The notes beneath the pieces are model-generated. The model saw only the letters and a list, made by a program, of their open reading frames with translations. It made no database searches and was not told the DNA's origin. Position numbers and translations under genes: made by a program. From contig OZ255629.1 of assembly GCA_965276785.1 (NCBI GenBank), forward strand, positions 2,790,001 to 2,854,000: DNA of 64,000 nucleotides, read 5' to 3'. Shown here one piece after another: positions 52,221-60,884 of this stretch; positions within the stretch are counted from its first letter, which is position 1; each line of letters starts with the position of its first letter. Source of the DNA: LMUY01 sp965276785 (lineage in GTDB: Bacteria; Pseudomonadota; Alphaproteobacteria; Acetobacterales; Acetobacteraceae).

Positions 52221-53797
52221 CGGTCGATTACCAGGTCGGAGAGCGGGCGGGCGCAGCAGAGCAAGGCGAGCCCGTCGTCGATCTCATCCTGCCTGATGCC
52301 GCCGTCGTGTTGCATGGCGACTTGGCCGGAGAGGATGCGGCTCTTGCAAGTGCCGCAGACTCCCTTGACGCAGGAGAATGGCAGCCGCAGCCCGGCCTTG
52401 CGCGCGGCCATGAGCACCGTGCGGCCCGGCGGACACTCCACCGTGGCGCCAGAGCGGGCGAAGGAGAGGGTGAACGTCTCGCCGCTGGCAACAGCCTCAC
52501 GCGCAACCGGCTTAGGCGCCGCCTCAGTCCCTTGCGCCGGCAAAGCTTGGGTGGGCGTGGCTTCGCCCAGCATGCGCTCGACATACCATTGGCAAAACTG
52601 CTCCACCAAGCCCTCGGTGTGCGGCGAGTAAGGGCCGGGCCGATAGGCCGGGCTGCGCACGCCGGCTTGCGTCATCTCCACCAAGGCCGCGTCCTGGCGG
52701 TTGGTCGCCTCCCACACCGCGGTGAGGTTGGCCGGGTCGTAGTCCACTCCCTCCACCGCGTCCTTGTGCACCAGCCAGGTGGTGCGCAGCAGGGTGCGGT
52801 CGGGCGCCAACGGCAAGGCGCTGAACGTCACCGCGTGGTCGCCCATGAAATGGTGCCAGGAATTCGGTTGCGTCCAGAAGCTGAGCGCCCCCAGCCGCGC
52901 GTCTGCCACGGTGCCGAGCGGCCGGCGGCAGGCGGCGCGCGTGTCCAGCGTGTGGCTCTCGCCGGCGCGGTCGAGCGGCAGGCGCTCGGCGCGGTAGCCG
53001 GTGGCGCGGCCGGTCAGCCGCTCGACCCGGCGCGACGGCAAGCCCGCCGCCTCCCACGCCGCATGCGAGCGTTCGACGGCCACGTCATACTGCGCCGCCT
53101 CTTCGCGCTGCGTGTCGTCCAAAGCGGCGGGCGCGAAACCGAACCCGTAGGCGATCAACGCGGCGGTGAGTTCGGGATGGTTGCCGCTGCAGTGGTAGCA
53201 CTCGCGGTTGTTCTCCATCGTGAGCTTCCAATTGCCCCGCTCGATCAGGTCCACCTGGCGGGCGATTTTGGCGTCCGCAATGCGGTGGGCAAGCAGATAC
53301 GGCTCCATGGTGCGGGCCATCTCGTCGATGTCGGCGGGCGGCTCGTCGGCCGCGCAGGCGAACAGCAGCCCTGCCACCGAACGCAGCGCGACCGGGCGCA
53401 GGCCGCGGCAGGATGGGTCGAAGTCATCACCCATGTGGTCGGCCAGCAGCAGGCGGCCATCCGTCGCGTAAGTCCAGGCGTGATAGCGGCACACCAGGTT
53501 GGCGACCCGGCTGCGCCCCTCCGGCACCAGTTGGGCACCGCGGTGGCGACAGACGTTGTGGAAGGCGCGAACCTGGCCGTCCGTGCCGCGCACGATGAGG
53601 ATGGGCGCGGTGCCAAGCTGCAAGGCCATCACGTCGCCCGGCTGCGGCACATCGGGCTCCTGCCCCACGAAAATCCAATGCCGGGCGAAGATACGGTCGA
53701 GTTCGGCGCGGAAGATCGCCTCGTCGGTGTAGAACGCGGCCGGCAGGCTGTGCCAAGGCTCGCGGTTATGAAGGAGAGTCCGAAACGCGTCGGTCAT
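52217..53797 (-). CDS. Rieske oxygenase fused to a C-terminal [2Fe-2S] ferredoxin
   Basis: 526 aa. Residues 1-~420 are a GbcA/stachydrine-demethylase-like Rieske oxygenase: C83-x-H85-x17-C103-x2-H106 (CRHRGAQL, CRYHAW) and the mononuclear-iron block GNWKLTMENNRECYHCSGNHP. The last ~90 residues are a plant-type ferredoxin: C476-x4-C481-x2-C484 and a final Cys at 514/515 (LLCCARP). In known systems the ferredoxin is part of a separate FAD reductase (GbcB); here it is on the oxygenase and no reductase gene is adjacent. Expected to oxidise one N-methyl group of a quaternary amine to formaldehyde. ATG overlaps the permease stop. Confidence 0.9.
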   Translation of the reverse strand: MTDAFRTLLHNREPWHSLPAAFYTDEAIFRAELDRIFARHWIFVGQEPDVPQPGDVMALQLGTAPILIVRGTDGQVRAFHNVCRHRGAQLVPEGRSRVANLVCRYHAWTYATDGRLLLADHMGDDFDPSCRGLRPVALRSVAGLLFACAADEPPADIDEMARTMEPYLLAHRIADAKIARQVDLIERGNWKLTMENNRECYHCSGNHPELTAALIAYGFGFAPAALDDTQREEAAQYDVAVERSHAAWEAAGLPSRRVERLTGRATGYRAERLPLDRAGESHTLDTRAACRRPLGTVADARLGALSFWTQPNSWHHFMGDHAVTFSALPLAPDRTLLRTTWLVHKDAVEGVDYDPANLTAVWEATNRQDAALVEMTQAGVRSPAYRPGPYSPHTEGLVEQFCQWYVERMLGEATPTQALPAQGTEAAPKPVAREAVASGETFTLSFARSGATVECPPGRTVLMAARKAGLRLPFSCVKGVCGTCKSRILSGQVAMQHDGGIRQDEIDDGLALLCCARPLSDLVIDR

Positions 53798-54612
53798 GCT
53801 TGAAGCCGTGCCGCCCGCCGGCGCAGTAGTTCCATCGCGGTCAGCAGCAGCACCGCGACCAGGATCAGGACTGTCGCCGCTGCCGTGATGGTGGGGGAAA
53901 TCTCCTCGCGGATGCCGGTGAACATCTGCTTGGGCAGCGTGCGCTGGTCCGGCCCGGCTAGGAACTGCACCAGCACCGTCTCGTCGAACGAGGTGACGAA
54001 GGCGAACAGCCCGCCCGACACGATGCCGGGCAGGATCAGCGGCAGCGTGACCGAGCGGAAGCAGCGCAGCGGCGCCGCCCCCAGGCTGGCGGCCGCGCGG
54101 GTGAGCGTGGCGTCGTAGGTGCTGAGGGTCGCGCCGACGGTGATCACCACAAACGGCACCGCCAAGGCCGTGTCCGCCAGCACCAAAGCGGCCAGCGTGT
54201 TCAGGATGCCGAGCGCGCCGAAGAAGAAATACATGCCGACCGCCGTGATCACCACGGGCACGATCATGGGCGAGATCAGCACGCTGGTGAACAGCCCGCG
54301 CAACGGCATCTCCCGCCGGGCGAGCCCGCTTGCCGCCAGCGTTCCCAGCACGCTGGCGAGCAGAGTGGTGGCTGTGGCGACGATGAGGCTGTTCCAAATC
54401 GAGCCGGTCCAGCGCGGGCTGCCGAAGAAGTCGGCGTACCAGCGCAGCGAGAAGCCGGCCATCGGGAAGGTAAAGAACGGCTCCGAATTGAACGACAGCG
54501 GGATCACCACCAGGATTGGCGCGATCAGGAACATCAGCACGAGGATGGAAAACACCCAGAGCGCCACCCGCGCCGCGCGTTCTCCCCTTGTGGCATAGGC
54601 CGGGAGTGCCAC
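53794..54612 (-). CDS. ABC transporter permease, PotC-type
   Basis: A 272-aa BPD_transp_1 permease with six hydrophobic segments; the cytoplasmic EAA loop is TRAAASLGAAPLRCFRSVTLPLILPGI. The GTG at 54612 shares its G with the upstream TAG. With the following permease it forms the channel of a spermidine/putrescine-betaine type importer. Confidence 0.9.
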   Translation of the reverse strand: MALPAYATRGERAARVALWVFSILVLMFLIAPILVVIPLSFNSEPFFTFPMAGFSLRWYADFFGSPRWTGSIWNSLIVATATTLLASVLGTLAASGLARREMPLRGLFTSVLISPMIVPVVITAVGMYFFFGALGILNTLAALVLADTALAVPFVVITVGATLSTYDATLTRAAASLGAAPLRCFRSVTLPLILPGIVSGGLFAFVTSFDETVLVQFLAGPDQRTLPKQMFTGIREEISPTITAAATVLILVAVLLLTAMELLRRRAARLQA

Positions 54613-55802
54613 TAGCCGAACCGTACCCGCTCGACGCCCAGCAGGCGGGTGAACGCCAGGTAGATCACCAGCGTGATGGCGAGCAGCACCGCCCCCAGCG
54701 CTGAGGCCATCCCCCAATTCAGCTCGCGGTTCATGTATTGCGCGACGAAGCCGCTGACCATCTGGTCGTCCGGGCCGCCCACCAGCGCGGGTGTAATGTA
54801 GTAGCCGAGCGAGAGGATGAAGGTCAGCAGGCAGCCCGCCGCCACGCCGGGCAAGGTGAGCGGGAGGTAGACCCGGCGGAATGCGGTGAACGGCGACGCG
54901 CCGAGCGAACGGGCGGCACGGGTGAGCCCCGGGGTGATCCCGGCCATTACGCTGTAGATCGGCAGCAAGGTGAACGGCAGTTGGATATGCACCATGGCGG
55001 CCAGCGTGCCCGAGCGCTGGAAGATGAGTTGCAGCCGCTGGTGGATCACGCCCAAGGCCAGCAAGGCATCGTTGATCACGCCGTGGCTTTGCAGCAGCAC
55101 CACCCAGGCGGTGGTGCGCACCAGCAAGGAGGTAAAGAACGGCAGCAGTACCAAGATCATCAGCGGGTTGCGCCACTTGGCCGGCAACGAGGCGAGCAGG
55201 AACGCTACCGGGAAGCCCAGCACCAGGGTTGCCAGCGTGACGATTGCCGCGATGTACAAGGTGCGCAGGAACACGCGGACGAACACGGCATCGTTCGCGG
55301 GCACGGCCACGATGTGGCCGTCGGCATTGGTGCGCAGGTCCATCGTCTGCATCAGGTAAAATGGGGTGACCGGGTGCGCGGCACGCTTGATCACCGCCCA
55401 GATGTCGCGCTGGCTCCAGATCGGGTCGGCGGCGATCATCGCTGCTTGGAACGGTCCGCTGCGCATGCGCGAGACCTGGCGCGCGGTGGCGATAACGGCG
55501 CTGCGGGCGCCGGGGATTTCGTAGTTGATGCGTTTGCCGATGGTGCCGACCTGTTGCGCGGCCTGCGCCGCGCGGAGGTCGGCGGCCATTGCGGCGTAGG
55601 CGGGCTCACCGGGCAGGCCGGCGCCGTCCCAGTCGGCCAAGGCGGCGATGGTGCGAGGGGCAAGATGGGCCATGTCCGGGTCGTAGACCGCGCGGTAGAG
55701 CATGGTGCCGATCGGGACGATGAAGATGGCAAGGATGTAGAGCAGCAGCGGCGCTGTGAGCAGCGTGGCGGAGAAGCGCTTGGCCCGGTTGGCTCGGCGC
55801 AA
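54612..55802 (-). CDS. ABC transporter permease, PotB-type, with long first periplasmic region
   Basis: A BPD_transp_1 permease with the EAA loop TRAARSLGASPFTAFRRVYLPLTLPGV. Its first membrane helix (TLLTAPLLLYILAIFIVPIG) is followed by about 130 residues before the second, longer than in E. coli PotB. The start is uncertain: TTG at 55802 begins just before the first helix; the frame stays open to a GTG at 55967 with AGGTGA upstream, giving 451 aa, but that extension is translated from the palindromic repeat at 55883-56022. Confidence 0.85.
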   Translation of the reverse strand: MRRANRAKRFSATLLTAPLLLYILAIFIVPIGTMLYRAVYDPDMAHLAPRTIAALADWDGAGLPGEPAYAAMAADLRAAQAAQQVGTIGKRINYEIPGARSAVIATARQVSRMRSGPFQAAMIAADPIWSQRDIWAVIKRAAHPVTPFYLMQTMDLRTNADGHIVAVPANDAVFVRVFLRTLYIAAIVTLATLVLGFPVAFLLASLPAKWRNPLMILVLLPFFTSLLVRTTAWVVLLQSHGVINDALLALGVIHQRLQLIFQRSGTLAAMVHIQLPFTLLPIYSVMAGITPGLTRAARSLGASPFTAFRRVYLPLTLPGVAAGCLLTFILSLGYYITPALVGGPDDQMVSGFVAQYMNRELNWGMASALGAVLLAITLVIYLAFTRLLGVERVRFG

Positions 55803-55882
55803 GCGGGCTTGTAGGGGGACGTAGGAACGGCATACGTCGCTCGCTGCCCTCTGTAGCGCGCTCGGAGCTTTCGCATTCGTAG

Positions 55883-56022
55883 CGTCATGCCCGGGCTTGA
55901 CCCGGCCATCCACGGCGAACTCACTGGTGAAGTCAGCCGGCCGCTCGAGGAAACGTTGCTTCAACACGGCTTACGTCACCTGCCGGACCGCGTGGATGCC
56001 CGTGTCAAGCACGGGCATGACG
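55883..56022. repeat. Dispersed palindromic repeat, copy 2
   Basis: The element begins CGTCATGCCCGGGCTTGAC and ends CAAGCACGGGCATGACG; both ends fold into hairpins and are inverted to each other. The right end matches the copy at 35987-36103 almost base for base. It lies between the binding-protein and permease genes of the catabolic operon and overlaps the possible N-terminal extension of the permease. Confidence 0.75.
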
Positions 56023-56073
56023 GTGTTGGGAACGTTTGCGTCATATGCAAGCGGGAGAGGAGGTTCACCGAAG

Positions 56074-57114
56074 TTACTGCGCCAGCCATGTGTTGAACCG
56101 CTTGCGGAGCTCCTCGCCGTGGTCGCCCCAGAAGTAGTAGTCCTGCACCAATTCGGTCTTGCTGTTCTGCGGCGCGGTCGGCAGGTCGGCCAGCACCGCA
56201 GGGGCGATCTTGGGGATGGCGTCCACGTTGGTGGGGCCGTAGGAGATGTATTTCGACTGATTGGACATATTCGCCGCATCGCTGGCGAAGGCGACGAAGC
56301 GGTAGGCGTCGGCCAGGTGCGGCGCGCCCTTCGGGATCACCCAGAAATCGTAGTCCGGCACTTCGCCGTCCCAGACGATCTTGAAGTGCTTGCCGTCGTT
56401 CTTGTCGGCATCATAGATGCGGCCGTTCCAGGCGGTGGTCATCACCACTTCGCCGCTGGCCAGCAGTTGCGGCGGCTGGGCACCGGCCTCCCACCACACC
56501 ACTTGGCTCTTGATGGTGTCCAGCTTCTTAAACGCGCGGTCCACCCCGGCTGGCGTCTTCAGCATAGGATAAACCTGATCGCGCGGCACCCCGTCGGCCA
56601 TCAGCGCGAATTCTAGGTTCACGAACGGGTTCTTCTGCAAGCCGCGCTTGCCAGGGAACTTCTTCAAATCGAACAAGTCGGCAATCGTGATCGGGCCGGG
56701 CTTTAGCTTGTCCGCGTCATAGGCCAGGATGGTGGAGTAGACGATGGTGCCGGCGCCGCAGTCGGTGGTGGTGCCCTCCAGGAACTTGCTCTCGTCGCCG
56801 ATCTTGGACCAGTCAAGCTTTTGGAACAGGCCGTCCTCACAACCTTGCAGCGCGGTCTGCGAGTCGACGTCGATCACGTCCCACGACACGTTGCCGCTTT
56901 CCACCATGGCGCGGATTTTCGCGATCTCGCCGTTGTATTCCTCGGTGCCGACATGGATGCCGGTCTCTTTGGTGAACGGCGCGAAATAGGCTTGGTCCTG
57001 GCTGCGCTGGTAGGCGCCGCCCCAGGAGACCACGGTCATGTCCTCCGCCCATGCCGGGGCCGCTGCCAGCACCGCAGCGCACAGTGCGCCGACCGCCCAT
57101 AACCGCTTGTCCAT
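56074..57114 (-). CDS. ABC transporter substrate-binding protein, PotD-like
   Basis: A 346-aa periplasmic binding protein with a signal peptide cleaved near residue 23 (APAWAED). The mature protein begins MTVVSWGGAYQRSQDQAYF, the pattern of spermidine/putrescine- and betaine-type binding proteins. AAGGAG precedes the ATG at 57114. Ligand unknown; the neighbouring enzymes suggest a quaternary ammonium compound. Confidence 0.9.
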   Translation of the reverse strand: MDKRLWAVGALCAAVLAAAPAWAEDMTVVSWGGAYQRSQDQAYFAPFTKETGIHVGTEEYNGEIAKIRAMVESGNVSWDVIDVDSQTALQGCEDGLFQKLDWSKIGDESKFLEGTTTDCGAGTIVYSTILAYDADKLKPGPITIADLFDLKKFPGKRGLQKNPFVNLEFALMADGVPRDQVYPMLKTPAGVDRAFKKLDTIKSQVVWWEAGAQPPQLLASGEVVMTTAWNGRIYDADKNDGKHFKIVWDGEVPDYDFWVIPKGAPHLADAYRFVAFASDAANMSNQSKYISYGPTNVDAIPKIAPAVLADLPTAPQNSKTELVQDYYFWGDHGEELRKRFNTWLAQ

Positions 57115-57143
57115 CGTCCCTGCTCCTTGCTTGGTGCCTAACA

Positions 57144-58295
57144 TCAGACTGGCGGCGCATCCAGCGCGCGGCAGTCGGTCCATTGCCAACCCACTGTCAC
57201 CGTCGCACCCGGCGCGAGCGCGCCATGCGCGTGCCCGGCCGGCACCTTGACCACGAAATCCTCCCGCCCGGCGAGCGACAGCCGCACGCGACGGTGGTCG
57301 CCCAAATAGATCAGCTCCCGCACCACCGCGGCGAAGCGGTTGTCGCCCACATCCTCGGCCGGGTCGATGGCCGCGCGCTCCGGCCGGATCGAGAGCGTGG
57401 TGCGCTCGGTGCCTGGGTTCACCGCCAGGGCGGCGACCACCGTGCCGTCGTCCAGCCGCACCCGCGCGCAGCCGTCGCGCTGTTCCAGCACGGTGCCGGG
57501 CAGGCGATTGTTCTCACCGATGAATTGCGCCACGAAGGCGGTCGCCGGGCGCTCGTACAGCCCGATTGCGGTGTCGAGCTGCTGGATGCGGCCCTCGTTG
57601 AACACGGCGATGCGGTCCGACATGGTCATTGCCTCGGTCTGGTCGTGGGTGACGTAGACCATCGTCACGCCGAGCCGCTCGTGCAGGTGTTTGATCTCGA
57701 TCTGCATCTGCTCGCGCAACTGCTTGTCGAGCGCGCCCAGCGGCTCGTCCATCAGCACCAGCTTGGGCTCGAACACCAGCGCCCGGGCCAGCGCCACGCG
57801 TTGCTGCTGCCCGCCGGAGAGCTGTGCCGGCCGCCGGTCCTCATAGCCGGCCAGCCGCACCACTTGCAGGGCGCGCTCCACCCGGTCGCGGATTTCGGCC
57901 GCTGGGCGCCGGCGCACGCTGAGCGGGAAGGCCACGTTCTGCCGCACCGTCATGTGCGGGAACAGCGCGTAGTTCTGGAACACCATGCCAATGTCGCGCT
58001 TGTGCGGCGGCAGGCCCTCGATGGCGGCGCCGTCGAGATAGATGCGCCCGTCGGTCGGCGCCTCGAACCCGGCCAGCATCATCAGCGTGGTGGTCTTGCC
58101 CGAGCCAGAGGGGCCGAGCAGGGTGAGGAACTCGCCACGGCGGATCTTCAGGTTGAGGTCCTGCACCACCAGCGAGACGCCGTCGTAGGTCTTTTGCAGC
58201 GCCACGAACTCGACCAGCGTGTCCGCCGCCGGTGTGCTGCCAACGGCGGGCTCGCGCGAGGCGGTCGGTCGATCCAGGCTGATCGTGGCTGGCAA
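57144..58295 (-). CDS. ABC transporter ATP-binding protein, PotA-type
   Basis: A 383-aa ATPase: Walker A GPSGSGKTTTLMMLAG, signature LSGGQQQRVALARAL, Walker B VLMDEPLGALD, H-loop VTHDQTEAM and a C-terminal TOBE domain. The TTG at 58295 follows GGAGGG by 7 bases; a TTG at 58331 is possible. First gene of the operon running to the DUF3445 gene, and divergent from the FAD oxidase at 58347. Confidence 0.93.
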   Translation of the reverse strand: MPATISLDRPTASREPAVGSTPAADTLVEFVALQKTYDGVSLVVQDLNLKIRRGEFLTLLGPSGSGKTTTLMMLAGFEAPTDGRIYLDGAAIEGLPPHKRDIGMVFQNYALFPHMTVRQNVAFPLSVRRRPAAEIRDRVERALQVVRLAGYEDRRPAQLSGGQQQRVALARALVFEPKLVLMDEPLGALDKQLREQMQIEIKHLHERLGVTMVYVTHDQTEAMTMSDRIAVFNEGRIQQLDTAIGLYERPATAFVAQFIGENNRLPGTVLEQRDGCARVRLDDGTVVAALAVNPGTERTTLSIRPERAAIDPAEDVGDNRFAAVVRELIYLGDHRRVRLSLAGREDFVVKVPAGHAHGALAPGATVTVGWQWTDCRALDAPPV

Positions 58296-58346
58296 AAGCG
58301 TCCCTCCGCTGCTCGGATCGAAGGTAAGCAATCGTTATGCCATGGC

Positions 58347-59645
58347 ATGGGCCTTGCGTCCGCGACGCTGATGCTGGAACTGCCGCGAAGCCTGTATGCC
58401 GAGACCGCCCGGCCGCCGGCGCCCACCCCGAGGCTCCAGGGCAGCCGCGCGGCGTCAATCGCGGTGGTGGGCGCCGGGTTCACCGGGTTATCGGCCGCGC
58501 TGCACCTGGCCGAAGCGGGCGTGGATACCGTCGTGTTGGAGGCGGGGGAACCGGGCTGGGGCGCATCCGGGCGCAATGGCGGCCAGGTCAACCCGGGGCT
58601 GAAACATGATCCCGGCCGGATCGTCGCCGATTTCGGGCCCGAACTGGGCGGGCGCATGGTGGCGCTGTCGGGCGCCGCGCCGCAGGGCGTGTTCGAGCTG
58701 GTCGAGCGGTATCAAATCCGGGCTGACGCGCGCCGGGGCGGCACCATCCGTGCGGCGTTCGGGGCCGCCAACATGGCCGCCATCCAGGCTGGCGCTGCCG
58801 AATACGCGGCCCTGGGCGCTCCGGTGGAACTGCTCGACCGCGCGGCAATGGCGGCTTGGACCGGCACGTCGCGCTATGTCGGCGGCATGCTGGACCGGCG
58901 CGGCGGCAGCCTCAACCCGCTCGGCTACGCTCGCGGCCTGGCCGAGGCCGCCTTGCATGCCGGCGCGGCCGTGCATGGCGCCACGGCGGTGCTTGCCATC
59001 CGGCGGCAGGGCCGCGCCTGGATGCTGGAGACCACCGGCGGCACCGTGCAGGCGGAGCACGTGGTGTTGGCGGCCAACGGCTACACAGACGGTCTCTGGC
59101 CCCGCTTGCGGCGGAGCATCGTGCCCGTGTTCTCCGCCATCGCGGCCACCGAGCCGCTGCCCAAGCGGCTGCGCGATACGCTGCCGGGCGGCAGCGTGCT
59201 GTACGAGGTCGCCTCGCTGACCGTATACTACCGGGTGGACACGGCGGGGCGGCTGCTGATCGGCGGCCGCAGCATCTCGCGCCCGACCAGCGACCCGGCG
59301 CATTACCGCCGGCTGGTGCGCTACGCCGAACGGCTGTTTCCGGCCTTGCGTGGCGTGCGCTGGACGCACCATTGGAACGGCCAATTGGCGATCACCCCGG
59401 ACCACTACCCCCACCTGCACGAGCCGGCGCCCGGCGTGGTTGCGGCGCTCGGCTATAATGGCCGCGGCGTGGCGATGGCCACCGCGATGGGTGGGGAGAT
59501 CGCCCGCCGGCTGCTTGGCGCCGGCCCCGCCGAACTGGCCATGCCGATTACCGACATCCGCCCGATCCGCTTCCACGCGCTCTGGCGAAGCGCAGTGGCG
59601 GCGCGGGTCGCGTATGGGCGGATGGCAGCGGCGTTGGAGCGTTAA
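58347..59645 (+). CDS. FAD-dependent amine oxidase, PuuB/DAO family
   Basis: A 432-aa DAO flavoprotein resembling gamma-glutamylputrescine oxidase: FAD motif IAVVGAGFTGLSAALHLAEAG at about residue 35, WGASGRNGGQVNPGLK, and LGYNGRGVAMATAMGG near the end. It oxidises secondary amines, with a methylated amino acid from the neighbouring demethylases being plausible. The ATG is 58347 or 58371. Its TAA overlaps the stop of the next, convergent gene within the same TTAA. Confidence 0.9.
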   Translation: MGLASATLMLELPRSLYAETARPPAPTPRLQGSRAASIAVVGAGFTGLSAALHLAEAGVDTVVLEAGEPGWGASGRNGGQVNPGLKHDPGRIVADFGPELGGRMVALSGAAPQGVFELVERYQIRADARRGGTIRAAFGAANMAAIQAGAAEYAALGAPVELLDRAAMAAWTGTSRYVGGMLDRRGGSLNPLGYARGLAEAALHAGAAVHGATAVLAIRRQGRAWMLETTGGTVQAEHVVLAANGYTDGLWPRLRRSIVPVFSAIAATEPLPKRLRDTLPGGSVLYEVASLTVYYRVDTAGRLLIGGRSISRPTSDPAHYRRLVRYAERLFPALRGVRWTHHWNGQLAITPDHYPHLHEPAPGVVAALGYNGRGVAMATAMGGEIARRLLGAGPAELAMPITDIRPIRFHALWRSAVAARVAYGRMAAALER

Positions 59646-60874
59646 GCCTGGACAGCCTGCGTAGGGCGGATAAGCGCAGCGTCATCCGCCCCGGTTGGTA
59701 AGGTAGTGCTAACGGCGGATGACGCTTCGCTCTTCCGCCCTACGTCCAACCGTTGCAGCCGGAGGAAGCCGATGTCGTGCGCGGTGGTGCCGGGTCCCGT
59801 GGCCAGATCGGCCAGGATTTCACCTACCACGCTGCAGAACTTGTAGCCGTGGCCGCTGCACGGGGAAGCGAGCACGACCTGGGGGAACTCCGGATGATGG
59901 TCTAGCACAAAGTGCTCGTCCGGCGTGTTGGTGAACATGCAGGCGCGCAGAGCCATGGTTGGCCCGGCGCCGTGCGGGAAATAGCGCTCGGCGAACTGGC
60001 GCAACAGGGCTTCGTCCTCCGCATCGGGCTCCCGCCGCATCGCATCCGCCGCCACCACCTCGCCGCGATGGTGATAGCGGCCGAACTTGAAGCCGGGCAC
60101 CTCATAGACCGGGAAGCCGTAGTAGCGGCCTTCCTCCACTTGCAGGTTGAACACGGGGAAGCGCTCGGGGGTGAACCAGTCCGGCCGGTCGGGCTGCAAC
60201 CAGGCCAGCACCTGCCGCTCCGGCACCGCGCGGCCGGCGAGCACCGGCGCCAAATCCGCCATCCAGGCGCCCGCGGTCAGCACCAGCCGGCCGGCCTGGT
60301 AGCGACCCTTGTCGGTCTCGACAGTCACGCCCTCGCCGCCGGCCGCCGCGGTCCAGCCCAGCACGCGCTCGCGGGCCCGGATGGTGGCGCCGGCCGCCTG
60401 CGCGAGCCCGGCATGGGCAATGATGGCGCGCTCGCTGGCGATCAGCCCGCCTTGAGCTTGCAGCACGAAGCGGTAGGCGTTCGGCATGCGATAGCCGGGA
60501 AACCGCTCGTTGACCGCCGCCCCGCTCAGCACCTCATGCGGCAAGCCGTGCTGCCGGGCACTGGCCAGCGCGCCGGCGAAGAGCGGGTCGTTTTCGGGGC
60601 CGCCATCCAGCGAGCCGGTGGTGACCAGCAAGGTGGCGCCGCTGGCCTGCTCGGCGGTGTGCCAGAGCGCATAGGCCCGGCGCAGCAACGGCACATAGGC
60701 CGGGTTCTCGTAGTAAGGCAGCCGAATGATGCGGCTGATGCCGTGCGACGAGCCCATGCTATGCGGGATGTCGAAGCGTTCCAACCCGAGCACGCGCTGG
60801 CCGCGCTGGGCCAACTGCCAGCAGGCGGCGCTGCCCATGCCGCCCACGCCCACTACAATCACGTCGTAGGTCAA
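59642..60874 (-). CDS. solA: N-methyl-L-tryptophan oxidase/sarcosine oxidase-like flavoprotein
   Basis: A 410-aa monomeric sarcosine oxidase-type enzyme (MSOX/MTOX). FAD motif VIVVGVGGMGSAACWQLA, then SHGISRIIRLPYYENPAYV; the probable covalent flavin Cys is C312 in RACMFTNTPDEHF; SGHGYKFCSVVGE follows. Expected to oxidise N-methyl amino acids to the amino acid, formaldehyde and peroxide. Typical similarity ends at HDIGFLRLQRL; the last ~33 residues come from a palindromic repeat. Confidence 0.88.
   Translation of the reverse strand: MTYDVIVVGVGGMGSAACWQLAQRGQRVLGLERFDIPHSMGSSHGISRIIRLPYYENPAYVPLLRRAYALWHTAEQASGATLLVTTGSLDGGPENDPLFAGALASARQHGLPHEVLSGAAVNERFPGYRMPNAYRFVLQAQGGLIASERAIIAHAGLAQAAGATIRARERVLGWTAAAGGEGVTVETDKGRYQAGRLVLTAGAWMADLAPVLAGRAVPERQVLAWLQPDRPDWFTPERFPVFNLQVEEGRYYGFPVYEVPGFKFGRYHHRGEVVAADAMRREPDAEDEALLRQFAERYFPHGAGPTMALRACMFTNTPDEHFVLDHHPEFPQVVLASPCSGHGYKFCSVVGEILADLATGPGTTAHDIGFLRLQRLDVGRKSEASSAVSTTLPTGADDAALIRPTQAVQA
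59661..59743. repeat. Palindromic repeat (GTAGGGCGGAT type) in the solA 3' end
   Basis: Arms 59661-59690 and 59714-59743 match at 27 of 30 positions when inverted; they begin GTAGGGCGGATAAGCG and end CGCTCTTCCGCCCTAC. The core resembles dispersed GTAGGGCGGAT repeats of proteobacterial genomes. Here it lies inside the reading frame of solA and codes for its last residues. Confidence 0.75.
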
Positions 60875-60884
60875 GGGCCTGGGT

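Noticed and set aside
55606..55833. ATG-initiated frame with AGAGGG upstream as the true permease start
   Set aside because: It is out of frame with the permease, the spacing to the purine stretch is too long and the translation is not membrane-like.
57051..58340. Long plus-strand open frame continuous with the PuuB-like oxidase frame
   Set aside because: It is opposite the PotA-type ATPase and encodes no recognisable motifs; similarity to the oxidase begins only near 58347. It is a by-product of high GC.
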